The notes: generated by a model from the letters alone, not told the origin. DNA of 64,000 nucleotides from Brevundimonas fontaquae (GCF_017086445.1 NZ_CP070968.1:1488001-1552000); one strand, 5' to 3'. Shown: positions 1 through 8,872, counted from the first letter of the stretch. Program-made: numbers and translations.

Positions 1-425
1 TGGGCAGGCGATGCGGTCGGGTCGGCGGCGCGCGCCACCTCGGCGGAATGCGCCAGAATGATGCAGCTGCTCGCTTCGGGCGGGGTCTTGGTTTCGACGA
101 TGTAGCCCGGTGCGGTTCCGCAGGCGACTTCATAAACCGTCGTATCGGCCGCAGTCTTGCCGAGGAGCTTGGCTTCGCTGACCTGACAGCCGGTGGTCGT
201 CAGAGCCATCTGCGCCTGGGCGGCGGCCAGGATTTGCTCGGGCGTCGGCGGGGCAGGTGCGCGTTCGCGGCGTTGGCGGCCGGCGGCTGCGCGTGACGTG
301 CCCTGCGTTACGGCGGCTTCGTTGCCGCTGTTGCGAGGTTGCTGGCGCTCTTGGGCCATGGCCGGCGCGACGGCGAAGGCGCTGAACACAAGCGCCGCAA
401 AGGCGGCGGCGAGGCGGGACTTCAT
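1..425 (-). CDS. Secreted hypothetical protein (partial, C-terminus off the left edge)
   Basis: Reading the minus strand from an ATG at 425 gives an open frame that runs off the window. The N-terminus is a signal peptide: basic MKSR, an Ala/Leu/Phe-rich core, and a likely cleavage after the AMA motif before QERQQ. An Arg/Pro/Ala-rich low-complexity linker follows, then a small domain with three cysteines (TGCQV, VACGT, SSCII). I do not recognise the family. It is probably periplasmic. The start lies 126 bp from the divergent MBL gene, so the two share a promoter region. Confidence 0.75.
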   Translation of the reverse strand, partial: MKSRLAAAFAALVFSAFAVAPAMAQERQQPRNSGNEAAVTQGTSRAAAGRQRRERAPAPPTPEQILAAAQAQMALTTTGCQVSEAKLLGKTAADTTVYEVACGTAPGYIVETKTPPEASSCIILAHSAEVARAADPTASPA

Positions 426-551
426 GGAAACACCTTGGGTTTCTGAATGCATGGCCGCTTCGTGGCGGTGTATTTGGGCGGGGTCAAGGCGGGTGTGGAC
501 GGCGGCGAGGAACACGGGCTACGTATCTGCGCGTTTCGATTGGAGACTGAC

Positions 552-1637
552 TTGGCTGATGGAACGGCGCCGACGACGGCCGCGAAGGATGGGCGGGGCC
601 TGACCTATCCGTTCGACGCCGTGCCTGGCGCGGGCGAGGCGATCGAGGTCGCGCCCGGCGTGCTGTGGCTGAGGTTCGCCCTGCCGTTTCAGCTGGACCA
701 TGTGAATGTCTATGCGATCCGGGACGGCGACGGCTGGGTCGTCGTCGATACGGGTTTGAAGACATCGGCGACCGTCGCTGCGTGGGAGACGGCGCTGGAT
801 GGCGCGCTGGGCGGCAGGCCCGTGACGCGATTGATCTGCACCCATATGCATCCCGACCATATCGGTTTGGCAGGCTGGCTATGCGAGCGGTCGGGCGCGC
901 CGCTGCTGATGTCGCGACTGGAGTATGTGACCGCCAGGATGCTGATGGCCGAGGAGGCGGGCGATGCGCCGGCGGACGGCGAGCGACACTATCGTGCGGC
1001 GGGGTGGAACGATGAGCAGGTCGCGCGCTGGCGGGCGGACTACGGCGGGTTCGGCAAGGGCGTGGCGACAATGCCGCGCAGCTATTTGCGATTGTCGGAC
1101 GGCGACATCGTTCAGATCGACGGAGACGATTGGACGGTGGTAGTCGGGTCAGGCCACAGCCCGGAACATGTCTGCCTGTGGCGGCGGTCGGACGACGTCT
1201 TCATCGCCGGGGATCAGATCCTGCCGCGCATTTCCTCCAATGTCTCGGTCTGGTCGACGGAGCCGGAAGCCGACCCTCTGGGTGACTGGATGGACTCGCT
1301 GGACAAGCTGAGGGCGCTGTTGCCGGAGGGCGCGTTCGTCCTGCCGGCGCATGGCGAGCCCTTCTATGGCGTGCATGCGCGGCTCGACGCTCTGAAGCGG
1401 GGGCATGAGGTCGCGCTGAAACGGCTTGAGCGGACGTTGCGTCAACCGTCTAGGGTGGTCGACGGCTTCTCCGCCGTCTTCGGTCGAGTGGTCGGGGATG
1501 GGGTGCTGGGTATGGCCACGGGCGAGGCCCAGGCGCATCTGAACTATCTGGAACGACGCGGCCGCGCTCGACGGACGCGCGACGAGAGCGGCGTCGATTG
1601 GTGGAGCGCCGTCGCACAGGACGAGGAAACGACGTGA
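552..1637 (+). CDS. MBL-fold metallo-hydrolase
   Basis: Metallo-beta-lactamase superfamily hydrolase. The metal-binding signature THMHPDHIG (HxHxDH) is clear. Downstream ligands are the His in GSGHSPEH, the Asp in AGDQILP and the His in PAHGEPF. A C-terminal helical extension beyond the MBL core resembles the group often annotated beside beta-oxidation enzymes. The frame is open from 447, but I place the start at the TTG at 552 because GGAG lies 6 nt upstream and the earlier residues look non-homologous. The stop overlaps the GTG start of the enoyl-CoA hydratase gene, so the two are translationally coupled. The substrate cannot be told; a thioester or lactone would fit the neighbour. Confidence 0.85.
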   Translation: MADGTAPTTAAKDGRGLTYPFDAVPGAGEAIEVAPGVLWLRFALPFQLDHVNVYAIRDGDGWVVVDTGLKTSATVAAWETALDGALGGRPVTRLICTHMHPDHIGLAGWLCERSGAPLLMSRLEYVTARMLMAEEAGDAPADGERHYRAAGWNDEQVARWRADYGGFGKGVATMPRSYLRLSDGDIVQIDGDDWTVVVGSGHSPEHVCLWRRSDDVFIAGDQILPRISSNVSVWSTEPEADPLGDWMDSLDKLRALLPEGAFVLPAHGEPFYGVHARLDALKRGHEVALKRLERTLRQPSRVVDGFSAVFGRVVGDGVLGMATGEAQAHLNYLERRGRARRTRDESGVDWWSAVAQDEETT

Positions 1638-2407
1638 GCGAACATATCCGCAGCGAACTGGCCGACGGCGTCCTGACCGTCACCCTGGACCGGGCCGACA
1701 AGAAGAACGCCATCACCCAGGCCATGTATTCGACCTTGGCCGAGGCGACGGAGCGGGCGCGGACCGACGATGCGGTGCGGGTGCTGCTGCTGCGCGCGGA
1801 GGGCGACAGCTTCTCGGCCGGCAACGACATTCAGGACTTCATCGCCCTGGGCTCGCAAGGGGCGGGGCCGGGCGACATGCCTGTGTTTCGTTTCCTGAAG
1901 GCGCTGGCGGATCTGGACAAGCCGGCTGTGGCGGCCGTGAAGGGGCGGGCGGTCGGGATCGGTCTGACCATGCTGCTGCATTGCGATCTGGTGGTGGTGG
2001 CCGAGGACGCGCTGCTCTCCGTGCCCTTCGTCAATCTGGCCTTGGCGCCCGAGGCGGCGTCCAGCCTGCTGTTGCCGGCCGTGATCGGTCATCAGCGGGC
2101 CTTCGAACTGTTTGCGCTGGGCGAGCCGCTCGATGGCCGGACGGCCCTGGCCTGGGGCATCGCCAATCGCGCGGTGCCGGCCGATCAGGTCGAGGCGACG
2201 GCGGCGGAGCTGGCGGCCAAGGTGGCGGCCCGTGCGCCCAACTCGATCCGCAAGACCAAGCGGCTGATGCGTGACGCAGAAGGTCTGTGGGCGCTGATGC
2301 AGCGCGAGGGCGAAGCCTTCGGTTCGCAGATGAAGAGCCCCGAGGCGATGGAGGCCTTCATGGCCTTCACGCAAAAGCGGGCGCCGGATTTTTCGAAGGC
2401 GGGTTGA
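1634..2407 (+). CDS. Enoyl-CoA hydratase/isomerase family protein
   Basis: Crotonase-fold enzyme of about 257 residues, normal for the family, acting on acyl-CoA thioesters in the cytoplasm. Visible are the oxyanion-hole segment SAGNDIQDF near residue 60, the GRAVGIGLTM segment, and a catalytic-position Glu in LALAPEAASS. The start is the GTG at 1634, inside the stop of the MBL gene (GTGA overlap). An in-frame ATG-like start at 1598 would add 12 unconserved-looking residues and has no advantage. The exact substrate (hydratase or isomerase) is not determined. Confidence 0.88.
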   Translation: MSEHIRSELADGVLTVTLDRADKKNAITQAMYSTLAEATERARTDDAVRVLLLRAEGDSFSAGNDIQDFIALGSQGAGPGDMPVFRFLKALADLDKPAVAAVKGRAVGIGLTMLLHCDLVVVAEDALLSVPFVNLALAPEAASSLLLPAVIGHQRAFELFALGEPLDGRTALAWGIANRAVPADQVEATAAELAAKVAARAPNSIRKTKRLMRDAEGLWALMQREGEAFGSQMKSPEAMEAFMAFTQKRAPDFSKAG

Positions 2408-2467
2408 GCGGTCGTCGCAAGGCCTTGCCTTGATTTGGCGCAGCTTTGCTTCTAGGTGCGCGCGCCG

Positions 2468-2962
2468 ATGTCGCACGCCCTTTCCATACCTCCGACCGTA
2501 AGCCGTATCGAAGCCGAGAGCCCCGCCGACGCCGAAGGCGTGGATGCGTTGGTCATGGCCGCCTTCGGGCCAGGACGGTTCGCCAAGACGGCCGAGCGCC
2601 TGCGTGAAGGTTCGCAGCCAAGCGCGGGCTTTGTCGTGAAGCGCGAGGGGGAAGTGGTGGGCTCGGTGCGACTGTGGCCTGTCGTGGTTGGAGACACCTC
2701 GGCTCTGTTTTTGGGACCGATCGCGGTGGACGCCGGTCGCCGGAGCGGCGGACTGGGCGCCGAACTGGTTCAGGCATGCGTGGATCAGGCACGGACGCTG
2801 GACGTCGGCGGCGTGCTGCTGGTCGGGGACGCGGCCTATTTCGAGCGGTTCGGATTTGTCCCTGCGCCCGAGGCGGCGCTGCCCGGACCTGTGGATCGCC
2901 GCCGCGTCCTGTGGCTGGGGACCGGCGTGGATCAGGTTTCGGGCTCGGTTTGCATCGGCTGA
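2468..2962 (+). CDS. GNAT family N-acetyltransferase (YhbS-like)
   Basis: About 164 residues with the GNAT acetyl-CoA binding segment RRSGGLGAELVQACV (motif A, Q/RxxGxG/A) and the following beta strand VGGVLLVGDAAYFERFGF, typical of YhbS-like acetyltransferases. A GTG at 2456 would add four residues; I prefer the ATG at 2468. Monocistronic or weakly linked to its neighbours. Substrate unknown. Confidence 0.82.
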   Translation: MSHALSIPPTVSRIEAESPADAEGVDALVMAAFGPGRFAKTAERLREGSQPSAGFVVKREGEVVGSVRLWPVVVGDTSALFLGPIAVDAGRRSGGLGAELVQACVDQARTLDVGGVLLVGDAAYFERFGFVPAPEAALPGPVDRRRVLWLGTGVDQVSGSVCIG

Positions 2963-3000
2963 CCCTTTCCCGCACGGTTCGCGGGGCCTAAGTCAGGGGG

Positions 3001-3546
3001 ATGGATAATCCCAAGTCAGGACTGAACGCCGTGGCCGAGGCGGCCAAACAGGCGCCCGGCAAGGGGCTGCCGCCGGTCCACCTGTGGCATCCCGAGCATT
3101 GCGGCGAAATCGATATCGTCATCCGGGAGGACGGCGTCTGGATGCATGAAGGCTCGCCCATTGGCCGCAAGGAACTGGTGCGGCTGTTCTCGACGGTGCT
3201 GAGGAAGGACCCGGACGGCTATCACCTGGTCACGCCGGTCGAAAAGCTGAAGATCAGCGTCGAGGATTTGCCGTTTCGGGCTGTCGCGATGCGTCGGGAG
3301 CGCGACGCCCTGATTTTTACCACCGATGTCGGTGATGAGGTGAGGGCGAGCGAAGCCGATCCCATCGTCGTCGAAACCGATCCCGCGACGGGTGAGCCGG
3401 CGCCGCGCATTCATGTGCGCGGTGATCTGTGGGCTCGGATCGCACGGTCGGTCTTCTATGAGATGGTCGAAATGGCCCAAGAGGTCGACGGACGACTGGT
3501 CGTTCAGTCGGGCGGCCAGGTCTTCTCATTGGGCGCGGTGACGTGA
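3001..3546 (+). CDS. DUF1285 domain-containing protein
   Basis: A 181-residue protein matching the DUF1285 family by its conserved start (PPVHLWHPEHCGEIDIVI, DGVWMHEGSPIGRKELVRLFSTVL) and the later RIHVRGDLWARIARSVFYEMVEMA block. The family has a two-domain beta fold of unknown function. The stop overlaps the GTG start of the Nudix gene by 4 nt, and the Nudix stop overlaps cca the same way, giving a three-gene coupled operon. Confidence 0.88.
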   Translation: MDNPKSGLNAVAEAAKQAPGKGLPPVHLWHPEHCGEIDIVIREDGVWMHEGSPIGRKELVRLFSTVLRKDPDGYHLVTPVEKLKISVEDLPFRAVAMRRERDALIFTTDVGDEVRASEADPIVVETDPATGEPAPRIHVRGDLWARIARSVFYEMVEMAQEVDGRLVVQSGGQVFSLGAVT

Positions 3547-4205
3547 GCCTGGAGACCTTGAAGGCCCGGCTGGTCGATCGGCTGGCGCCGGTCGAGACGT
3601 GGCGGCCTGAACTGGTCGCGGCGCGGTCAGACTTCGACCTGAACCCTCAAGCGACACGGACAGCCAAGGAGCTTCGGCCGGCGGCGGTGCTGATCCCCAT
3701 CGTGGCGCGGCCCGAGGGGGCGACCGTGCTGCTGACGCGGCGCGCGGACACCCTGGCGCGGCATACGGGGCAAATCGCATTCCCGGGCGGTCGGCTGGAT
3801 CCCGGCGAGACCGCAGTTCAGGCGGCGCTGCGTGAGGCTGACGAGGAGGTGGCGCTGGACCCAGCGGCGGTCGAGGTGCTGGGCCTGTCGGACGCCTATG
3901 AGACGGGAACGGGGTTTCTGGTGACGCCGGTGATCGGCTGGCTGCGCGAGGCGCCGGTCACGACACCGTCGCCGGACGAGGTCGCCGAGGTGTTCGAGAC
4001 GCCGTGGGACTTTCTGATGGACGCCGCCAACCATCGTCGCGACTTCTACGATCTGGACGAGGGCTTGCGGCGCTGGTTCTGGGCCATGCCCTGGGGCGAG
4101 CGCTACATCTGGGGCGTGACGGCGGGGATTCTGAAGGCTCTGCACGTGCGGCTTTATGGCGACGAGGCTGCGCCAGAAGCGGCGGCCGACGAGGACGCGG
4201 CATGA
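3543..4205 (+). CDS. Nudix hydrolase, CoA pyrophosphatase-like (NudL type)
   Basis: Nudix-fold pyrophosphohydrolase of about 220 residues; the NudL family cleaves CoA to phosphopantetheine and 3',5'-ADP. The Nudix box runs from GGRLDPGE through READEEV and shows the G-x5-E-x7-RE-x2-EE spacing. The usual Gly near the end of the box is Ala here (EEVAL). The segment before it, RRADTLARHTGQIAFPGG, is the NudL-type signature. Starts at a GTG overlapping the DUF1285 stop and ends in an ATGA overlap with cca. Confidence 0.88.
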   Translation: MSLETLKARLVDRLAPVETWRPELVAARSDFDLNPQATRTAKELRPAAVLIPIVARPEGATVLLTRRADTLARHTGQIAFPGGRLDPGETAVQAALREADEEVALDPAAVEVLGLSDAYETGTGFLVTPVIGWLREAPVTTPSPDEVAEVFETPWDFLMDAANHRRDFYDLDEGLRRWFWAMPWGERYIWGVTAGILKALHVRLYGDEAAPEAAADEDAA

Positions 4206-5416
4206 GCGTCTCTGTGAAGGGACAGCCCTGGCTGGAGAGCCAGGCGACGCGGGCGGTGATGCGTGCGCTGGAAGCGGCGGGCGGTGCGGGCTGCGCGCGG
4301 TTCGTGGGCGGCTGCGTGAGGAACAGTCTGCTGGGGCAGCCCGTCGACGACATCGACATCGCCACGCGCTTGCGGCCCGAACAGACTATGGCGGCGCTGA
4401 AGGCGGCGGGGTTGAAGGCCGTGCCGACCGGCGTCGAGCACGGCACGGTGACGGGCGTGTCGGAGCGGCGTCCCTATGAGATCACGACACTGCGTCGTGA
4501 TGTGGAGACGGACGGACGCCGCGCGGTGGTCGCCTTCACCGAGGACTGGGCCGAGGATGCGGCGCGGCGAGATTTTCGTCTGAACGCGCTTTACGCCGAT
4601 GCGGCAGGGACGGTGTTCGATCCGACCGGCGGCGGGCTGGAGGATGCGGCGGCGGGGCGCATCGTTTTCGTCCGCTGGGCGGAGACGCGCATCCGCGAGG
4701 ACTACTTACGCATCCTGCGCTTCTTCCGGTTCTACGCCTGGTACGGGCGGGGTGAGCCGGACGCCGTCGGGCTGGCGGCGTGCGCGAAGCTGAAGGGCGG
4801 CATGGCGCAGTTGTCGGCCGAGCGGGTGTCCAAGGAGATGTTGAAACTGCTGACGGCGCCCGACCCGCGTGCGGCGGTGCGGGCGATGGCCGAGACCGGC
4901 GTGCTGGCTCAAGTGCTGCCGCAGGCGCAGCCGCTAGCGCTGTTCGAGGCGATGTGTGACCTGACCGACGATCCTGTGATGCGGCTGGCGGCCTTGCTGC
5001 CCGCAGATGCGGGGGCTGTGACGGAGATCGCGGGTAGTCTGAGATTGTCGAACGCGGTGCGAGATCGGTTGGCGGCGGCGGTCGCGGACGGGCCTGCCGT
5101 TTCGCCGACGATGAGCTACGCCGAGGCGCGAGCGGCGATCTATCGTTTGGGACGCAGGGCGTTCGAGGATCGGCTGATGCGCGCCGAAGCGGCCGGCGAG
5201 GGCGGTGGCGCGGGGCTGCGGGCGCTGGCCGCCGATTGGACTCCGCCCAAGATGCCGGTGGGGGGGCGCGATCTGGCGCGTCTGGGCTTGACGCCAGGGC
5301 CGGAGACAGGACGGGTGTTGAAGGCGTTCGAGGACGCCTGGGTTGCTGACGACTTCCCTGCCGAGGGGCATGAGAGGCGGCTGAAGATCCTTATCGCGGC
5401 GGCTGAGCGCGGGTGA
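4202..5416 (+). CDS. cca: CCA tRNA nucleotidyltransferase / poly(A) polymerase family
   Basis: Class II nucleotidyltransferase that builds or repairs the tRNA 3' CCA end. Seen are the head motif FVGGCVRNSLLG followed by DDIDIAT (metal-binding DxD), RRDFRLNALY, and ILRFFRFYAWYG of the nucleotide-binding and neck domains. About 404 residues. The frame is open from 4004, but that upstream part is the Nudix gene in another frame. The ATG at 4202 overlaps the Nudix stop (ATGA) and begins the recognisable protein. The 3' end overlaps the convergent EEP gene by 26 bp. Confidence 0.92.
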   Translation: MSVSVKGQPWLESQATRAVMRALEAAGGAGCARFVGGCVRNSLLGQPVDDIDIATRLRPEQTMAALKAAGLKAVPTGVEHGTVTGVSERRPYEITTLRRDVETDGRRAVVAFTEDWAEDAARRDFRLNALYADAAGTVFDPTGGGLEDAAAGRIVFVRWAETRIREDYLRILRFFRFYAWYGRGEPDAVGLAACAKLKGGMAQLSAERVSKEMLKLLTAPDPRAAVRAMAETGVLAQVLPQAQPLALFEAMCDLTDDPVMRLAALLPADAGAVTEIAGSLRLSNAVRDRLAAAVADGPAVSPTMSYAEARAAIYRLGRRAFEDRLMRAEAAGEGGGAGLRALAADWTPPKMPVGGRDLARLGLTPGPETGRVLKAFEDAWVADDFPAEGHERRLKILIAAAERG

Positions 5417-6347
5417 ACTCGGTGACGACGGGGCGGTGGTCGGATCCTGTCGGCTCGCCCAGGCGGCGCGTGATCAGGGCCAGATCCGGCGAACGATAGA
5501 CCTGGTCGATGGTGATGCCGGCGAAGGCGGGAATCTGGCTGGGCCAGGTGCCGGGCCAGCCGGGCGCGGGGATCAGGCCCAGGTCGGACTGGATTTGTTT
5601 GCCGATTCGAGCGCTGGAGACGCTGTTGAAGTCACCGGCGGCGATGACGGGATGGTCTGGCGCGGCCTTCATCCGCTCGGCCAGGGCCATGACCTGGGTG
5701 ATCTGACCCCACTGATATTGATAGGGCCAGGGCCGCGTCAGGTGGACGCCGAAGACGTTGATGGGGCCGATGGGGGTCTGAACCGTCGCGCCCACGGCGC
5801 TGAGGCCGTCAGGACGCTCGGGCAGGCGTTGCAGGATCGGATAGCGCGAGGCGATGATCGAGCGCGCGTGGTCGCCGGCGCGCGCCTGGCCGATCAGAAC
5901 GCGATGGGGATAGTCCGGCAGCAACTCGTCCAGCCGCGACGCCGGCGCCTGCCCCAACTCGACCAGCACCAGGATGTCGGCGTCGGCGGCCGCGATGGAC
6001 TGGCGCATGGCTGCGACATCGGTGTTGAACACATACAGATTGGCCGAATAGACCCGCACGATCGGCTGGCCGGGAACCGGCACGCCCTTCGTCGGCGTCC
6101 ATTGCGGCCAGACCGACAGGGCCAGCATTACGCACGCCAGTCCACCGACGATCGAGGCCGGCCATAGCCGAAAGAGCAGACAGACCACGGTCACGCCGAC
6201 GGCCGCCAGCAATACCGGCGATGTGAACTGCGCCAGGATATCCACCCAGCGATGGCCGATGCCGCTGAGCGCCGCCACGCCGAAAGCCGCAAAGCCCAGC
6301 AGCAGGGCGCTCGCCGTCACATTCGCCGCCAGCTTGATGAGGGTCAT
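5391..6347 (-). CDS. Membrane-anchored endonuclease/exonuclease/phosphatase family protein
   Basis: 318 residues. The first ~95 contain three predicted membrane spans (around residues 7-28, 40-62 and 64-86). The EEP domain follows, with SANLYVFN, the catalytic-type ILVLVELG, AAGDFNS (Asp/Asn) and the terminal GSDHRPVV motif. EEP proteins of this layout sit in the inner membrane with the catalytic domain probably outside the cytoplasm. Substrate unknown (phosphodiester, lipid or nucleic acid). Tail-to-tail overlap with cca. Confidence 0.85.
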   Translation of the reverse strand: MTLIKLAANVTASALLLGFAAFGVAALSGIGHRWVDILAQFTSPVLLAAVGVTVVCLLFRLWPASIVGGLACVMLALSVWPQWTPTKGVPVPGQPIVRVYSANLYVFNTDVAAMRQSIAAADADILVLVELGQAPASRLDELLPDYPHRVLIGQARAGDHARSIIASRYPILQRLPERPDGLSAVGATVQTPIGPINVFGVHLTRPWPYQYQWGQITQVMALAERMKAAPDHPVIAAGDFNSVSSARIGKQIQSDLGLIPAPGWPGTWPSQIPAFAGITIDQVYRSPDLALITRRLGEPTGSDHRPVVTEFTRAQPPR

Positions 6348-6415
6348 CGAAGACGTATCTCTCGGATTGAACAGGAAGCCTCGCCCAGCGTTAAGGCGAC
6401 GCTCTGGAGGGCGAC

Positions 6416-6877
6416 ATGGCCAGACGGTCGATCCGGGATATCGAGAACATCTGGTCCAATGTCGAGGGCGTCAAGAAACTGTCGGACCGTGTGATCGGCA
6501 TCGGCCCTTTCGGCATGGGGCTGGACGCCATGCTGACCTGGGTGCCGGTTGTCGGCACGGCATACACGGTCGGGACGGGCGGCTGGCTGATGCTTCAGGC
6601 CGTGCGGGCCAAGGCGACGCCGGCGACCCTGGCGCGCATGGGGGCCTATATGGCCATCGACACCGCCACGGGCACGGTGCCCATCGCGGGCGACATCGTC
6701 GACACCTTCTTTCCCGGACAGCTGATGGCGGCGCGGGCGCTGCAAAAGCACATCGAAAGCACCCATTGGGTCGAGGACACCGAGGCCAATGCGCGCGCCA
6801 CCGGCGACCACGAGATGCACGAGGCTCGGGTGCAGAACGACAAGACGCTGAAGCGGATCATCTATCTGCACGATTGA
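6416..6877 (+). CDS. DUF4112 domain-containing protein
   Basis: 153 residues. The conserved DUF4112 pattern is visible: LDAMLTWVPVVGTAYTVGTGGWLMLQA and MAIDTATGTVPIAGDIVDTFF, two amphipathic or membrane-associated segments each containing Asp. A good ribosome site (GGAGG) lies 6 nt before the ATG. Function unknown; a small membrane protein by composition. It starts 68 bp from the divergent EEP gene. Confidence 0.85.
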   Translation: MARRSIRDIENIWSNVEGVKKLSDRVIGIGPFGMGLDAMLTWVPVVGTAYTVGTGGWLMLQAVRAKATPATLARMGAYMAIDTATGTVPIAGDIVDTFFPGQLMAARALQKHIESTHWVEDTEANARATGDHEMHEARVQNDKTLKRIIYLHD

Positions 6878-7020
6878 GATGCGCTGGCTGAGGCGGCCTA
6901 GCCATCGTTTTCTCCGCAACGAATCTGCCTGAAATCAAGGACCTGATCCAAATGACCACCCGTCTTCCGGCCTGAGGAAGGGCTGCGCCCAGACTGATCT
7001 CCACGACAACGGAGAGAAGA

Positions 7021-8454
7021 ATGAGCGACGATTTCAGCGCGCGTCTTAACCTGCCCTATCTGGCGGCGGGGCAGATGCAGAAGCATGTGACCCTGAATAC
7101 GGCCCTGACCCGGCTGGACGCCCTGTTGCAGACGGCGGTGGTCAGTCGCACGACGGTCATCCAGCCGGCCGATGCGTCGGATGGCGATCTCTATATCCTG
7201 CCGCAAGAGGCCGAAGGCGCAGCCTGGGCCGGGCGGCCGGCCGGAACCCTGATGCGGTTCGAAGGCGGCGGCTGGACCGCCGTGACCACGCCGGACGGCA
7301 TGATCGCCGGCGTTCTGGACGAAGGCGTCGTGGTGGTGCGGGCCGATGGGGGTTGGATCGCGCTGGGGCAGCGACTGGGCGAGGTGCAGGGCCTAACGCG
7401 GCTGGGTCTCGGGACGACCGCCGACGATGCCAATCCCCTGGCGGCCAAGATCAACGCCGCCCTGTTCACGGCGCGAGGCGAGGCGGAAGGCGGCGACGGC
7501 GACCTGCGCCTGACGCTGAACAAGACGACGGCGGGCGATGTCCTGTCGTTGCTGTTTGAGAGCGGCTACGCCGCCCGCGCAGAGCTGGGTCTGATCGGCG
7601 ACGACGACCTGAGCCTCAAGGCCTGCGACGACGCCGGGATATGGCGGTCGGTGTGGCGCGTGGATCGCGCGACGGGACGTATCGCCTTCGATCAGGGCGC
7701 GATCCGGCGCGACACAACGCTGTTCACCAGCGATGACGACTATGCCCTGCCGGCCTGGGCGCGCTGGGTCGAGGCGACCTGCGTGGGCGGTGGTGGCGGT
7801 GGGGGCGAAGGGCTGGCAGGCCCGCCTGGCGCGTCGCGCCTGGGCGGCGGCGGAGGCGGCGCCGGTGGACTGAGCTTCGGGCGATGGTCGGCTGAAGATC
7901 TGGACGGCGTCCTGACGATCACGGTCGGCGCCGGCGGGATCGGCGGCGTTTCTGGCGGCGATAGTGAGGTCGCGACGGGTGACGCGGTCCTGTTGCGCGC
8001 GACGGGCGGGGCCGCAGGCGGCTCGGGCGTCGGTGGAGCAGGCGGTATCGGCCAACGGCTCGCCAATCCCGGGGGGAACTCTTCGACAACCGCAACGGCG
8101 GCGGGCGCGGAAACCGTCTGCGCGGACGGGCCGGGCGGAGGTGGCGCAGGCGGTGGTCTGAGCGCGGCAGATGCCGCCTATGCCGGAGGCGTGGGCGGCG
8201 TGGGCGGCTGGTCGGGCCTTCAGGCGCCAGGCGGCGTCACGGGTGGTGCGGGACAGGCCTCGCCCAAGCCGCTGTTGTCGATCGTCGGCGGCGGCGGCGG
8301 GGGCGGCGACGCATCAGCGAGCGGAGCGGGCGGTCCCGGCGGCTCAGGCGCGCTGTTCGGAGCCGGGGGCGGGGGAGGCGGCGCTGGCCTGACCTTCGGT
8401 GGCCAGGGCGGATCGGGCGCTTCGGGCGCGGTTCTTATCACGGTCGTCGGATGA
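7021..8454 (+). CDS. DUF2793 protein with glycine-rich C-terminal domain; phage/GTA fibre-like
   Basis: 477 residues. Residues 1-~115 match the DUF2793 pattern (LNLPYLAAGQMQKHVTLNTAL, GDLYILP, EGGGWTAV, GWIALG), a domain found in tail or surface proteins of alphaproteobacterial prophages and gene transfer agents. Residues ~116-250 form a spacer ending in WARWVEATC. Residues ~255-477 are extremely Gly-rich with GGGGGG runs and end in GAVLITVVG, the layout of glycine-rich tail-fibre tip domains that can fold as polyglycine II. Strong GGAG ribosome site 7 nt upstream. It heads a chain of overlapping lysis-type genes. Role inferred: receptor binding. Confidence 0.8.
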   Translation: MSDDFSARLNLPYLAAGQMQKHVTLNTALTRLDALLQTAVVSRTTVIQPADASDGDLYILPQEAEGAAWAGRPAGTLMRFEGGGWTAVTTPDGMIAGVLDEGVVVVRADGGWIALGQRLGEVQGLTRLGLGTTADDANPLAAKINAALFTARGEAEGGDGDLRLTLNKTTAGDVLSLLFESGYAARAELGLIGDDDLSLKACDDAGIWRSVWRVDRATGRIAFDQGAIRRDTTLFTSDDDYALPAWARWVEATCVGGGGGGGEGLAGPPGASRLGGGGGGAGGLSFGRWSAEDLDGVLTITVGAGGIGGVSGGDSEVATGDAVLLRATGGAAGGSGVGGAGGIGQRLANPGGNSSTTATAAGAETVCADGPGGGGAGGGLSAADAAYAGGVGGVGGWSGLQAPGGVTGGAGQASPKPLLSIVGGGGGGGDASASGAGGPGGSGALFGAGGGGGGAGLTFGGQGGSGASGAVLITVVG

Positions 8455-8606
8455 GCCGGCGCGGACATCCGGCTGAGCCGGTCGAGGTGCTGGAGGCTGA
8501 GGCGTGGGAAGCGCCCGACAGCCTCAGCGACGGGGAATGGCGCGCCCAGTTCGGCTGGGACGGCCGCTGCGCCGTCGAAACCTATGACGAGGAGGACGAA
8601 CGATGA
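8451..8606 (+). CDS. Small unknown protein (51 aa) in the lysis cassette
   Basis: ATG at 8451 overlaps the stop of the DUF2793 gene (ATGA), and its own stop overlaps the ATG of the holin-like gene (ATGA). The product is acidic, Trp-containing and soluble, with EWRAQFGWDGRCAVETYDEEDE at the C-terminal half. I recognise no family. Perfect stop-start coupling on both sides is the main evidence that it is real. It might be a small fibre chaperone or a lysis-timing factor; that is speculation. Confidence 0.72.
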   Translation: MSRRGHPAEPVEVLEAEAWEAPDSLSDGEWRAQFGWDGRCAVETYDEEDER

Positions 8607-8872
8607 CCCGACACAGGCAGGGGTCGATCCCCTTGGCGGAGGGGCGGTGGCTGTTTCGTCGCCTCTACGCCTTTGCTGTCAGCGCGGGGCTATGGGTGCT
8701 GTTGATGCGCACGGTCGGGCGGACGCCGCCTGAGATGCTGCCCAGGATCACGGACGGGCTGATGGGTCTGCTGGCCCTGATCCTGGTGCTCTATCTGGTG
8801 GCGCCGACCGCGCAACAGTTGATCACCCTGATCGCCACAACGCGGCTGCGGATCAGCGGAGGCCGACCATGA
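8603..8872 (+). CDS. Small membrane protein, holin-like
   Basis: 89 residues. There are two hydrophobic stretches (about residues 22-38 and 52-75), a basic N-terminus (MTRHRQ) and a basic C-terminus (TTRLRISGGRP). Length, two-span topology and position directly before an endolysin suggest a holin or anti-holin. No named holin family is recognised from sequence. Linked by ATGA overlaps to the 51-aa gene upstream and the M15 endolysin downstream. Confidence 0.65.
   Translation: MTRHRQGSIPLAEGRWLFRRLYAFAVSAGLWVLLMRTVGRTPPEMLPRITDGLMGLLALILVLYLVAPTAQQLITLIATTRLRISGGRP

Noticed and set aside
7780-8450. Apparent short tandem DNA repeats in the glycine-rich coding region
   Set aside because: The repetition follows from GGC/GGT/GGG glycine codons; unit length and spacing vary and there is no exact tandem unit or CRISPR-like spacing.
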